22,355 nt of DNA from Colimorpha sp045597845 (GCA_045597845.1 JAZLKZ010000115.1:1-22355), one strand, 5' to 3'; positions 1 through 7,570 are shown, counted from the first letter of the stretch. A program made the numbers and translations. Notes: generated from the letters alone by a model not told the origin.

Positions 1-349
1 GCAGTCGCTGGGGGCTTTCGTGGGCAACGAACGCGCAGAGAGCCAGTCGTTTGAAATCACGTTCATGCCTGGCGCCAATGGGGTGGAGGGGGTGATGATT
101 GTCAACACCGCCGACTACCGTTGCACTTTCAAGACCGACCCGAGAAGGGATGTCTGCTACGAGATATTGCTGGATGTACGTTCGGGTGACTTCCTGCGGG
201 AGGTGAACCGCCTGTTTCAGACCTATCCGACCGAGAATCCTGACGGAGCGGTGAAGATGATGACCTTCGGCAACGATGTTGTGCGTGTTGATGAGGACGC
301 GTCGCGCACCTCACGCTTCCGCAGCTTCAAATTCACGTTTGCACGATAG
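1..349 (+). CDS. C-terminal part of an unrecognised protein, cut by the window edge
   Basis: The reading frame is open from base 2 to a TAG stop, giving 115 residues of a gene that begins upstream of the window. A GTG at 20 could be read as a start, but the frame runs on upstream with no stop, so I treat it as internal. The segment is soluble-looking, mixed alpha/beta in composition, rich in charged residues (for example RTSRFRSFKFTFAR at the end), and has no membrane segment or motif I recognise. It converges on the nucleoside phosphorylase gene across a hairpin that could stop both transcripts. No function is proposed. The coding call rests on codon usage like its neighbours and a terminator-like hairpin right after the stop. 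Confidence 0.6.
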   Translation, partial: QSLGAFVGNERAESQSFEITFMPGANGVEGVMIVNTADYRCTFKTDPRRDVCYEILLDVRSGDFLREVNRLFQTYPTENPDGAVKMMTFGNDVVRVDEDASRTSRFRSFKFTFAR

Positions 350-374
350 GGATTGAACTTGCAAAAAAAACGTA

Positions 375-396
375 AGGGCTGCCATTCGACAGCCCT
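375..396. terminator. Bidirectional intrinsic terminator between convergent genes
   Basis: A perfect 7-bp stem (AGGGCTG at 375-381, CAGCCCT at 390-396) with an 8-base loop. An A8 run at 363-370 gives a U8 tract on the minus strand, so it best serves the uridine phosphorylase gene. On the plus strand the tail is only TTTCC, a weaker signal. Confidence 0.65.
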
Positions 397-450
397 TTCC
401 TGTTCAAGTTGAATTCGTTTCTATGTCTTTATTCCCGCAATTATCAATTC

Positions 451-1311
451 TTAAGACAGTCTGTCCATAATCATTGCGAGTGCCTGGCTCATCTTTTCGT
501 GGTATTCGTTGATGAACTTGCCCGTGGCGCGGTTGGCGATTACTTGGCAGATGGTCAATGCGTTGTGTCCCATGATACGAGAAAGACCATAGATTGCGGA
601 GGTCTCCATCTCAAGGTTGACGACCTTGGTGCCGTCCCATTCGAAGGAGGCGAGGCGTTCGTTGAGGTCCTTGACGCTGGGGGCGATGCGGATGTTGCGG
701 CCTTGCGGTCCGTAGAATCCTGGTGCCGTGGCGGTTATGACCTTGGGCATGTCGAAAGCCACGGAGTCGAGCAACTGTTGGCTGCCTTTCACGGCGTAGG
801 GCTGGGCGAGCTTTGCATCGAACTGCATGTGAGCGATGAATTGCCGGTTCATGGCTTCTTCGAGAATGGCGGGGTCGTGGTCGTAGTAGTTGATGAGACC
901 ATCGAGACCCAAGGCATATTGGGAAGCCACGAGGGTGCCGACTTCAATTTCGGCTTGTAGCGATCCGCAGGAACCCAGACGGATGAGGTTGAGTGTGCGG
1001 TGTTCGGACTTTTCGCAACGTTTTGCGAGGTCCATGTTGGCGGCGGCATCGAGTTCGGTCATAACGATGTCGATGTTGTCGCATCCCATGCCGGTACTCA
1101 AACCTGTAAATCGGTGTCCGTGGTAGGTGCCTGTAACAGAGCGGAGTTCGCGGTTGATGATGTCAAATTCTACGGTGTCGAGGATCTCTTTCATAAGGTC
1201 GATGCGACCGGGGTCGCCCATCAGGATGACATCGTCGGCGAGCATTTCGCCAGTAAGGTGGATATGGTAGAGACTGCCATCGTTGGCAAGAACTAATTCG
1301 GAATCTTTCAT
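451..1311 (-). CDS. udp: Uridine phosphorylase-type nucleoside phosphorylase
   Basis: Predicted cytosolic enzyme of the NP-I family that splits a pyrimidine nucleoside, probably uridine, with phosphate to give ribose-1-phosphate and free base (pyrimidine salvage). With the start chosen here it is 286 residues. Visible landmarks are the phosphate-binding GDPGR at 32-36, RLGSCGSL at 111-118, ATAPGFYGPQGR ending near residue 205, and NLEMETSAIYGL with the EMET ribose-binding motif at 234-237, which is typical of uridine phosphorylases. An in-frame ATG 45 bases upstream would add 15 residues encoded inside a terminator hairpin, so I prefer the Met of MKDSELV. The gene lies just downstream of the Thr-rich protein gene on the same strand but is separated from it by that hairpin. 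The substrate could be another nucleoside; the family call is firm. Confidence 0.88.
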   Translation of the reverse strand: MKDSELVLANDGSLYHIHLTGEMLADDVILMGDPGRIDLMKEILDTVEFDIINRELRSVTGTYHGHRFTGLSTGMGCDNIDIVMTELDAAANMDLAKRCEKSEHRTLNLIRLGSCGSLQAEIEVGTLVASQYALGLDGLINYYDHDPAILEEAMNRQFIAHMQFDAKLAQPYAVKGSQQLLDSVAFDMPKVITATAPGFYGPQGRNIRIAPSVKDLNERLASFEWDGTKVVNLEMETSAIYGLSRIMGHNALTICQVIANRATGKFINEYHEKMSQALAMIMDRLS

Positions 1312-1329
1312 GATAGTTGAATTAAGAAA

Positions 1330-1364
1330 ACAAACACTTGGCATTTGTGGTGCCAAGTGTTTGT
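1330..1364 (-). terminator. Strong 14-bp hairpin terminator of the Thr-rich protein gene
   Basis: Perfect 14-bp inverted repeat (1330-1343 and 1351-1364) with a 7-base loop. On the minus strand the stem is followed by TTTCTTAATT. It lies 18 bases past the stop of the upstream gene and 18 bases before the chosen start of the phosphorylase, so it either insulates the two genes or works as an attenuator. Confidence 0.75.
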
Positions 1365-1382
1365 CTTGTTATTGATAGGTTT

Positions 1383-2543
1383 TTATTTGCTAGTTGGTCG
1401 AGTGGAAGAGGAGGGAGTGGAAGTACGCGTGGCGGTGCTTGTGCTGGCAGGACGTGTAGTGGAAGTTGTTGTGGTTTTGGTTGACGTGCTTGCAGGACGG
1501 CTCGAGGAAGTTGTGGTTGTAGAAGTGCGCGTAGAGGTGGTAGTGCTTGTCTTTGTGGCAGAAGCCGAAGGTCTACTGCTTGAAGATGTAGTGGTTGTAG
1601 AGGCTGGACGAGTTGTCGTGGTGGTAGTTTTGGTGGTGCTGGAGGTTGGCCGTGAGCTCGTAGTGCTGGTAGAGGTGGAGGTGGAAGTTGGACGCGTGTT
1701 GGTGGTAGTGGTTCCCGTGCTGGTGTTGCTCGGACGCGAGGTCGTGGTAGTTGTCGTTGTTGCCGCGGGGCGTGTACTGCTGGAAGTCGTGGTGGTGCTG
1801 TTGCTCGGTCTCGATCCCGAGGAGGTGTTTGCCGCAGGGCGAACGTTTCCTGTAGTGGTGGTAGTGCTGTTGGAAGGACGCGAAGATCCGTTGTTGGGTG
1901 CGATGGTCGGACGAGTCTGTCCTGGAGTGAAGGGTTCGCTGGTTACTGTAGGAGCAGGAGTGCCAGGAGTGCGGAGGTAGTAGGGATGGATTACCGGAGT
2001 GTTGGGGTGAGGAGCAGGTGCACCAGGGTGTGGCGCAGGGCCTCCGTGATGAGGAGCGGGAGGCATCGGGGGTACCCAACCCGGACGGTGGATGTCGTAG
2101 TGGTAGGTGCGAACGTAGTGTGTTACGTGTACTGTACGAGTGAAGCGGTTGTAGGCAGGCATGGTCCAGATGATGGTGGGTACATGTACGTCGCAACGGA
2201 ATCTGAGGTACTGTGCAGCGTTGTAGAGACGGCCACTATATCTGTTGCTCAGCCATACGCATCCCAAGTCGAGAGGCATGTAGATCTCTTCTCCCGTGTA
2301 GGCGTCGTAGCCGAAAACCCACAGCTCGTAGTATTTGTTGGTGACCCTCTCGGCCCAGATGTCGGAGATGATGACGTAAGTCTCAATCTCGTTGTCATAG
2401 CCACAGTAAATCATCATTTCATCCTGTGCGTTGAGAAACTTGACACATCTGTTCGCCTGTGAGCGTGTGAAATATAGAATTGAATTTGCTGACATTGACA
2501 GCGACATTACCACAAATGTCATTAAAATTAGGAACTTTTTCAT
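1383..2543 (-). CDS. Secreted protein with Thr/Ser-rich Arg-Pro repeat tail
   Basis: 386 residues. A type I signal peptide (MKKFLILMTFVVMSLSMSA) is followed by a folded-looking part (about 21-150) with many Tyr, Trp and Cys residues, for example YCGYDNEIETYVIISDIW and ELWVFGYDAYTGEEIYMP. A Pro/His-rich linker (PPMPPAPHHGGPAPHPGAPAPHP) leads to about 175 residues made almost wholly of Thr, Ser, Arg, Pro, Ala and Asn, with 13 Arg-Pro dipeptides mostly 9-17 residues apart. I do not recognise the N-terminal domain. The tail is probably disordered and surface-exposed, and could act as a stalk or wall/capsule-interacting region. The Bacteroidetes O-glycosylation motif starting with Asp is absent from the tail because it has no Asp. 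No lipobox Cys or C-terminal sorting domain is seen. Confidence 0.75.
   Translation of the reverse strand: MKKFLILMTFVVMSLSMSANSILYFTRSQANRCVKFLNAQDEMMIYCGYDNEIETYVIISDIWAERVTNKYYELWVFGYDAYTGEEIYMPLDLGCVWLSNRYSGRLYNAAQYLRFRCDVHVPTIIWTMPAYNRFTRTVHVTHYVRTYHYDIHRPGWVPPMPPAPHHGGPAPHPGAPAPHPNTPVIHPYYLRTPGTPAPTVTSEPFTPGQTRPTIAPNNGSSRPSNSTTTTTGNVRPAANTSSGSRPSNSTTTTSSSTRPAATTTTTTTSRPSNTSTGTTTTNTRPTSTSTSTSTTSSRPTSSTTKTTTTTTRPASTTTTSSSSRPSASATKTSTTTSTRTSTTTTSSSRPASTSTKTTTTSTTRPASTSTATRTSTPSSSTRPTSK
1386..1916 (-). repeat. Coding low-complexity repeat (ACN/AGN Thr-Ser codons with Arg-Pro units)
   Basis: The 3' part of the gene encodes degenerate units of the form (S/T)RP(S/A/T) followed by 7-13 Thr/Ser residues. 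The plus strand reads as GTGGTAGT/GTTGTGGT-like runs. The units are not exact copies at the DNA level, so this is a diverged repeat. It also produces long, meaningless open frames on the opposite strand. Confidence 0.7.
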
Positions 2544-2637
2544 GATGCGATGTTTTTTAAGGTGAGTAATTCTGTTCTTTTATTAATTAGTATTAAAGGG
2601 GTTTGTTTTCTTGCCGAGAAAATCTTTTTTTGTTTTG

Positions 2638-2645
2638 CAAAAATA
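2638..2645 (-). promoter_or_regulatory. Candidate -7 box for the Thr-rich protein gene
   Basis: Minus-strand TATTTTTG fits the Bacteroidetes -7 consensus TAnnTTTG and would give a leader of roughly 90 bases. No clear TTG lies 19-21 bases upstream, so support is moderate. The rest of 2544-2784 is AT-rich with no gene that I can support. Confidence 0.35.
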
Positions 2646-2784
2646 CAAAAATTATGTCAAATAAAAAATGAAAGTTGCATGTTTGGGAATGCAAGTAACT
2701 AACAATCAAATCAACAAACAGCAACCAGAACGATTTCACAGTACACATTCGACAGTTTGCGCTTTTCGGTTCACTTTTTTTTCG

Positions 2785-2792
2785 TATCTTTG
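2785..2792 (+). promoter_or_regulatory. -7 box of the tRNA-Ser promoter
   Basis: TATCTTTG followed by C, an exact TAnnTTTG match, 11 bases before the mature tRNA 5' end, which is the spacing expected for a start point at or just before the tRNA. The -33 region is weak (TTTTCGG rather than TTTG). Confidence 0.6.
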
Positions 2793-2803
2793 CAAACGTT
2801 TTT

Positions 2804-2890
2804 GGAGAGATGCCGGAGTGGTCGATCGGGGCGGTCTCGAAAACCGTTGACCAGCTTGCTGGTCCCAGGGTTCGAATCCCTGTCTCTCCG
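2804..2890 (+). tRNA. tRNA-Ser (anticodon CGA)
   Basis: 87 bases. The acceptor stem GGAGAGA/TCTCTCC pairs perfectly and is followed by discriminator G. The anticodon loop is CTCGAAA (anticodon CGA, reads UCG), closed by GCGGT/ACCGT. A long variable arm, as in class II tRNAs, is followed by the T-loop TTCGAAT closed by CAGGG/CCCTG. CCA is not encoded. Confidence 0.97.
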
Positions 2891-2894
2891 CAAG

Positions 2895-2925
2895 AGCCTC
2901 GTTTTTTTCAAGCGAGGCTTTTTTT
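2895..2925 (+). terminator. Intrinsic terminator after tRNA-Ser
   Basis: Stem AGCCTCG (2895-2901) with CGAGGCT (2913-2919), then a run of T to 2925. It sits only 14 bases before the dipeptidyl peptidase start codon. Confidence 0.85.
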
Positions 2926-2939
2926 AACAGTTCAACCCT

Positions 2940-5120
2940 ATGAAAAAAACTTTCTTATTCCTCAGTGTCGTGATGATTTCTATGGCGACAATGGCTCAAA
3001 ACAAGCAGATTACTCTGGAAGACATTTGGCAGAAGGGAACTTTCACTCCCAACGGCATCACTTCCATCCAGTCAATGAAAGACGGCGAACACTACACCGT
3101 TCTCACCCGTACCGGCATCGACCAGTATTCCTACAAGACTGGCGAAAAGGTGAAGTCGGCATGCATTTTCAACATGCCTTCGATGAAGAACAAGGCCAAA
3201 CCGCTTCCTCCTATCGAGGAATATGAGTTTGACGCCAACGAACAGCAAATCCTGCTCAGCAGCGGTTTCGAACCCATCTACCGCCACAGTGGCGTAAGCG
3301 ACTACTATGTATATAGCATCGACAATCAGACTTTCACCAAGATTTCCCAAAACGGCAAGCAGCGCCTCACCACCTTCTCGCCCGACGGCAAGCATGTGGC
3401 TTTTGTGCGCGACAACAACCTGTTCGTCATGGATCTCTCCAACTACGAAGAGACGCAGGTCACCACCGACGGCAAGATGAACGAGGTCATCAATGGCACA
3501 ACGGATTGGGTGTATGAAGAGGAATTTGCCATCACGCGCGGTTTCTACTGGAGTCCCGACAGCAAGAAGATCGCCTTCTACCGTTTTGACGAGAGCAAGG
3601 TGAAACAGTACTCCATGCAGATGTGGGGCGAACTCTATCCCGAAGATTATACCTACAAATATCCCAAGGCTGGTGAGGACAACTCGGTGGTGGACATATT
3701 GATTTACGATCTTCAATCCCACAAGACACTCAAGCTCAATACGGGAAGTGAGCGCGACCAGTACCTGCCTCGCCTGCAGTGGACCAACGATGCCAACACT
3801 TTGGCTTACATGCGCATGAACCGCTTCCAGAATGAGATGGAACTTTATCTTGCCAACGCTACTACGGGCGACATCCGTCTGCTTTACAGCGAAAAGGACG
3901 AGGCCTACGTCGAGGTTCCCGGCACATGGCGTTTTCTCGCAGATGGCAAGCATTTCCTCATAACCAGCGAGAAGAGCGGATACAACCACATCTATCTCTA
4001 CGACCTTCAGGGCAATGAGGTGCGTCAGGTCACCTCTGGCGACTTCGAGGTTGTCGCTATCCGCGGCATCGATGAGAAGGAGGGCAAAGTCTATTTTACG
4101 GCTCATGCATCTTCGCCCATCAACACAGACCTTTTTGTAACCAGCTACAACTCCAAGAAATCTACGCTAACCTCACTCAGTCCGCGCCCCGGAACCTACC
4201 AGGCCAACTTCAGCAAGGGATGCAAATACTACATTCAGGTCTTCAGCGATGCCAATACGGCTCCCATCTATACGCTTCATGACAAGAAAGGCAAGCTGGT
4301 CAAAACTTTGGAGGACAATGCCGAACTGCAACAAACCATGAATGACTATGGTACTTGCCGCAAGACTTTTGGCACTTTCAAGACGAACATCGGCACCGAG
4401 TTGAACTACTACATCATCCTTCCTGAGGATTTCGACTCCACCAAGCAGTATCCTTTGTTTTTCTATGTCTATGGCGGACCTGGCAACCAGCAGGTAACCA
4501 ACTCCTATGGAGGCAAAGACTACTATTGGTTCCACATGCTCAGCCAGCAAGGTTATGTTGTAGTATGCTTCGACGGCCGTGGCACGGGTGGTCGTGGCGC
4601 CGCTTTCAAGAAACAGACATACCTCGATCTCGGCCGCATGGAGTGCGAGGACGCCATCGAGGCCGCCAAGTATTTCGGCAACAAGCCGTGGATCGATTCC
4701 AAGCGCATCGGCATCTTCGGCTGGTCGTTTGGTGGCTACCTCTCCACGCTCAGCATCCTCAAGGGCAACGAGGTCTTCTCCGCCGCTATCGCCGTGGCTC
4801 CTGTCATGACTTGGCGCTACTACGACAACATCTATACCGAGCGTTTCCTGCGCCGTCCTCAGGACAACCAGGAAGGTTACGACAACAACTCACCGCTCAA
4901 CTTCGCCAACCGTCTCAAAGGCAAATATCTGCTCATTCACGGCTCAGGCGACGACAACGTACACGTACAAAACACCATGGATATGCTTACCAAACTCGAG
5001 GCAGCCAACAAGCAGTTTGAGTTCCGCATCTATCCCAACAAAAACCACAGCATCTACGGAGGCACCACTCGTCTGAACCTCTACCAGCTCATGACCGACT
5101 TCCTCCACGGAAATCTGTAG
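2940..5120 (+). CDS. Dipeptidyl peptidase IV, secreted serine protease (family S9B)
   Basis: 726 residues, usual length for bacterial DPP IV. A signal peptide (MKKTFLFLSVVMISMATMAQ) sends it to the periplasm or cell surface. An eight-bladed propeller (about 30-480) carries the DWVYEEE motif at 189-195, whose paired Glu hold the free N-terminus of the substrate. The alpha/beta hydrolase part (about 500-726) has the nucleophile Ser596 in GWSFGG, Asp671 in GSGDDNVH and His703 in NKNHS, so the triad is complete. It removes X-Pro or X-Ala dipeptides from peptides, as expected in a peptide-using gut or oral Bacteroidales species. No promoter is evident in the short gap after the tRNA-Ser terminator; expression may rely on read-through from the tRNA promoter or on a poorly conserved promoter overlapping the hairpin. 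Confidence 0.96.
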   Translation: MKKTFLFLSVVMISMATMAQNKQITLEDIWQKGTFTPNGITSIQSMKDGEHYTVLTRTGIDQYSYKTGEKVKSACIFNMPSMKNKAKPLPPIEEYEFDANEQQILLSSGFEPIYRHSGVSDYYVYSIDNQTFTKISQNGKQRLTTFSPDGKHVAFVRDNNLFVMDLSNYEETQVTTDGKMNEVINGTTDWVYEEEFAITRGFYWSPDSKKIAFYRFDESKVKQYSMQMWGELYPEDYTYKYPKAGEDNSVVDILIYDLQSHKTLKLNTGSERDQYLPRLQWTNDANTLAYMRMNRFQNEMELYLANATTGDIRLLYSEKDEAYVEVPGTWRFLADGKHFLITSEKSGYNHIYLYDLQGNEVRQVTSGDFEVVAIRGIDEKEGKVYFTAHASSPINTDLFVTSYNSKKSTLTSLSPRPGTYQANFSKGCKYYIQVFSDANTAPIYTLHDKKGKLVKTLEDNAELQQTMNDYGTCRKTFGTFKTNIGTELNYYIILPEDFDSTKQYPLFFYVYGGPGNQQVTNSYGGKDYYWFHMLSQQGYVVVCFDGRGTGGRGAAFKKQTYLDLGRMECEDAIEAAKYFGNKPWIDSKRIGIFGWSFGGYLSTLSILKGNEVFSAAIAVAPVMTWRYYDNIYTERFLRRPQDNQEGYDNNSPLNFANRLKGKYLLIHGSGDDNVHVQNTMDMLTKLEAANKQFEFRIYPNKNHSIYGGTTRLNLYQLMTDFLHGNL

Positions 5121-5150
5121 TCAGTGATTTGAGAATACATAGAATAGAGA

Positions 5151-5172
5151 AGGGGAGCGATTTCGCTCCCCT
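5151..5172. terminator. Bidirectional terminator between dpp4 and the NUDIX gene
   Basis: AGGGGAGCG (5151-5159) pairs with CGCTCCCCT (5164-5172) over a 4-base loop, with TTCTATTTG on the plus side and TTCTCTATTC on the minus side. It separates two convergent genes, 30 bases after the dpp4 stop. Confidence 0.8.
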
Positions 5173-5184
5173 TTCTATTTGTCT

Positions 5185-5589
5185 TCATTTTACCGAACCT
5201 TTCTTTTTTAGTGCATCCACCACCTCAATATCAGCAGTCAACCACTTGACGCTATCTAACTCGTCTATTCCCAACCAACGGGCTTCCTCGTGCTCAAGAA
5301 GTGAGAGTTGTCCACCAATGATCGTGCAAAAGTAGCAATGCATCGTAAGGTGAAACTGAGGGTAGTCATATTCAACTGTTGCAAGATGATTGCCAACATC
5401 AATCTCCGTCGCCAGTTCCTCGCAAATCTCGCGCTTCAAAGCATTTTGATGAGTTTCTCCCGACTCAATTTTTCCACCAGGAAATTCCCACCAATCCTTC
5501 CATTCGCCATAGCCCCGTTGGGTGGCGAAAAGCCTACCATCACGGATGATGATGGCGGCAACTACATTGATATGTTTACGTTGTTCCAT
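5185..5589 (-). CDS. NUDIX hydrolase, MutT-like (8-oxo-dGTP or related nucleotide diphosphatase)
   Basis: 134 residues. The Nudix box runs from G39 to about T61: GKIESGE, seven residues, then REICEELA, keeping the metal-binding Glu residues (E54, E57, E58). The usual Gly near the end of the box is Ala60, a tolerated change. WWEFPGGK and a C-terminal ARWLGIDELDSVKWLTADIEVV match the MutT pattern, so hydrolysis of an oxidised or non-canonical (d)NTP is likely. The start is 41 bases after the methyltransferase stop on the same strand with no terminator between, so it may be transcribed with the restriction-modification genes; whether that link is functional or accidental is unknown. Confidence 0.88.
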   Translation of the reverse strand: MEQRKHINVVAAIIIRDGRLFATQRGYGEWKDWWEFPGGKIESGETHQNALKREICEELATEIDVGNHLATVEYDYPQFHLTMHCYFCTIIGGQLSLLEHEEARWLGIDELDSVKWLTADIEVVDALKKKGSVK

Positions 5590-5630
5590 GGTTTACACAG
5601 CAATCAAGAAGCGCGTAATAAGGCGTTAAT

Positions 5631-7454
5631 CTACTTGATATTTTTGTATATCTTCTCCATCGTTGTATCGGTAAACGTCCTCCAGATCTCAAGTTTCACC
5701 TTCTTGTAGTTATCAAAAAGTTGACCGACACGTTCTATCTCAAATACCAAACGGAGATCGTTTTTGTCCTCTTTTTCTTGACCTTCTTTGCGATAGCCAA
5801 GGCGTGCTATCTTGATATAATAGAGGTCGCGTATGCCCTTGCCAGAGAGATATGGCATGAAATAGTAGAGTTTGTTGAGTGCAACAGTATTTGGAAACTT
5901 TTTGCCTGTATAGTAGATTTTTGCCGAGCCATCAAGGTATTGTTCCCAATTGTCCTTCTTGACATTGCAGATAAGGAGATTCTTGGTTAGGTCAATAGGC
6001 AATTGACGATGATTGCGTTTCGTGCCGTACTCAAATTCTGTGTCTTCGCGAACCATACAGTTCTGAGTGATTGGCTCAAGTTCATATTGATTAAAGAGGT
6101 CGAATAAGTTGAGCTGTGCGCAAACAGCTTCAACCTTTGATGTCTGCGTTTTATTATCCTTTACTACTACTAACTGAGATTGCTTGCGCATAATCTCGTT
6201 TACGGCTTCCGTACAATTTAGTGTCTTAGATGGAAACTCCGTTTGAATATCATTAAACAAGCGAATCAACGAGCGTCCTATTGCCCACGCAAGGTTGACT
6301 GGTACAGCATTACCTATTTGCTTGTACTTAGCACTCATCGTCCCCTGAAAGTTCCAATAGTCTGGGAAGGTTTGGATGCGAGCGTATTCGCGAATGGTAA
6401 GAGGACGTGTTTCTATCGGATGGCATCGTTCCGTCTGTTTTTGCGCCGGCGCACAAGTAAGAGTAAGAGAAGGCTCGTCAAGAGACAAGCGACGAGCCAT
6501 ACCAGTCTTACCACCGCCAAGTTCCCAACTGCCTCCCATGTATTCACGTGCTACATCTTCGGGGAGGTCACGCCAGTCGCCACCTTGAGGAACCATTGCT
6601 AGAATACGTTTTTTCTTCTCTGGATATTTCATGCCCTCGGATTCGGGAACATCATTATCAAAGATGACGCTCTTATAAAGCGCATCCCGAAGGGTAAGCA
6701 CGCGTTTGTAAGGCGAAGGCCAATGGAACTGCACTCGCTCGGCAATGTCGTTACGAATGGCTATCAAGATAAGGCGTTCACGCTTTTGCGGAACCTGATA
6801 CATAATTGCTTTCAGTACGCGAGGTTCAACAAGGGTGTAGCCAAGTTCTCTGATGACATTGCAGATAGTTTTAAAGGTTCTGCCATCTTCGTGAGATGTC
6901 AATCCTTTAACATTCTCGCCCATAAATACCTTTGGGCGAATTTCTGTTACGGCACGTGCCAGTTCGAAGAACAATGTGCCACGAGTATCATTGAAACCAC
7001 CTTGTTTGCCAGCGTAGGAGAATGCCTGACAAGGAAAACCGCCTGAGAGAAAATCAACCTTGTCGCGAAGAGGAGTGAAATCAATGTGCCGAACATCACC
7101 CTCAATTACATTCCAATCTGGTCGATTGTAGCAAAGCGTCTTACATGCGGAAGTGTCAAACTCATTGAGAAGAACATGATGGAAACCTGCAAGCGACAAA
7201 CCTAGAGCTAATCCACCACCACCTGCAAAGAGTTCCACAGAGGTGTATTGGCGAAGAGGTACAACGTGAGATTCTTCATCCCAATGATTGTTTACCATTT
7301 CCATTGCTTCAGGAATGTCATGAAGGTCTTCAAGATTAAACCCTCTAATTCCATTTACCTCACGCAACGGATACACCTCCTTCCTTGACCAAGATTGAGT
7401 GACAGCCAAAGATGTTCCAGCAAGGGCAGCCAAATTGCTCTCAGATACAAACAT
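5631..7454 (-). CDS. DNA C5-cytosine methyltransferase (type II, probably GGNCC) with extra N- and C-terminal domains
   Basis: 607 residues, longer than the usual 320-450. Residues 1-65 resemble a short MerR/winged-helix DNA-binding part (LAALAGTSLAVTQSW, then NGIRGFNLEDL). The catalytic core spans 70-400: motif I FAGGGG at 76-81, motif IV with catalytic Cys142 in GGFPCQAF, motif VI GENV at 179-182, motif VIII QKRERL at 223-228, motif IX RPLTIREYARIQTFPD from 350, and motif X QIGNAVP at 379-385. The target-recognition part (about 300-348) includes ARRLSLDEPSLTLT. An added region (about 415-607) with NLLICNVKKDNWEQYL, AKIYYTGKKFPNTVALNKLY and YYIKIARLGYRKEGQ is not part of the C5 core; it could be a PUA/EVE-like base-sensing fold, but that is a guess. 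The partner is the endonuclease upstream in the same operon. AT-rich compared with its neighbours. Confidence 0.93.
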   Translation of the reverse strand: MFVSESNLAALAGTSLAVTQSWSRKEVYPLREVNGIRGFNLEDLHDIPEAMEMVNNHWDEESHVVPLRQYTSVELFAGGGGLALGLSLAGFHHVLLNEFDTSACKTLCYNRPDWNVIEGDVRHIDFTPLRDKVDFLSGGFPCQAFSYAGKQGGFNDTRGTLFFELARAVTEIRPKVFMGENVKGLTSHEDGRTFKTICNVIRELGYTLVEPRVLKAIMYQVPQKRERLILIAIRNDIAERVQFHWPSPYKRVLTLRDALYKSVIFDNDVPESEGMKYPEKKKRILAMVPQGGDWRDLPEDVAREYMGGSWELGGGKTGMARRLSLDEPSLTLTCAPAQKQTERCHPIETRPLTIREYARIQTFPDYWNFQGTMSAKYKQIGNAVPVNLAWAIGRSLIRLFNDIQTEFPSKTLNCTEAVNEIMRKQSQLVVVKDNKTQTSKVEAVCAQLNLFDLFNQYELEPITQNCMVREDTEFEYGTKRNHRQLPIDLTKNLLICNVKKDNWEQYLDGSAKIYYTGKKFPNTVALNKLYYFMPYLSGKGIRDLYYIKIARLGYRKEGQEKEDKNDLRLVFEIERVGQLFDNYKKVKLEIWRTFTDTTMEKIYKNIK

Positions 7455-7465
7455 TCTTTCGATGA

Positions 7466-7570
7466 TTATAAATTATCAAATCCGTCGTAACTCTTGAATG
7501 CCAAAAGATATAAACTTTTCGTGACATCAGGAGAAATTGCTTCCAGTTCTTCGAACACAGTATTTTTTTT
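7466..7570 (-). pseudogene. Out-of-frame C-terminal segment of the restriction endonuclease
   Basis: If the A8 run were A7, the minus strand would read QKNTVFEELEAISPDVTK and then SLYLLAFKSYDGFDNL before a TAA whose last base is 7466. This looks like genuine protein sequence (amphipathic, conserved-looking LYLLAFKSYDGF), unlike the actual tail KYCVRRTGSNFS. It would also put the stop 11 bases before the methyltransferase ATG, normal operon spacing, instead of 72 bases. This is why I regard the present frame as shifted. Confidence 0.75.

Noticed and set aside
661..711. Depletion of GGNCC sites as a sign of an active GGNCC system
   Set aside because: GGTCC occurs at 666-670 and 707-711 and similar sites occur elsewhere, so there is no obvious avoidance in this window. 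It is too small a sample to conclude more.
1312..1356. Extended start of the uridine phosphorylase (15 extra residues)
   Set aside because: The extension would be encoded by the terminator hairpin, and family proteins begin near MKDSELV.
1386..1916. CRISPR array
   Set aside because: Repeats are degenerate, in frame and coding; there is no constant repeat with unique spacers. No CRISPR array is seen elsewhere in the window.
1345..1980. 211-residue Val-rich plus-strand frame
   Set aside because: It is the complement of the Thr/Ser repeat (ACN read as NGT). The composition VVVVEV is an artefact.
3072..4106. 344-residue minus-strand frame inside the dipeptidyl peptidase gene
   Set aside because: It lies wholly opposite a gene with complete catalytic motifs; no independent support.
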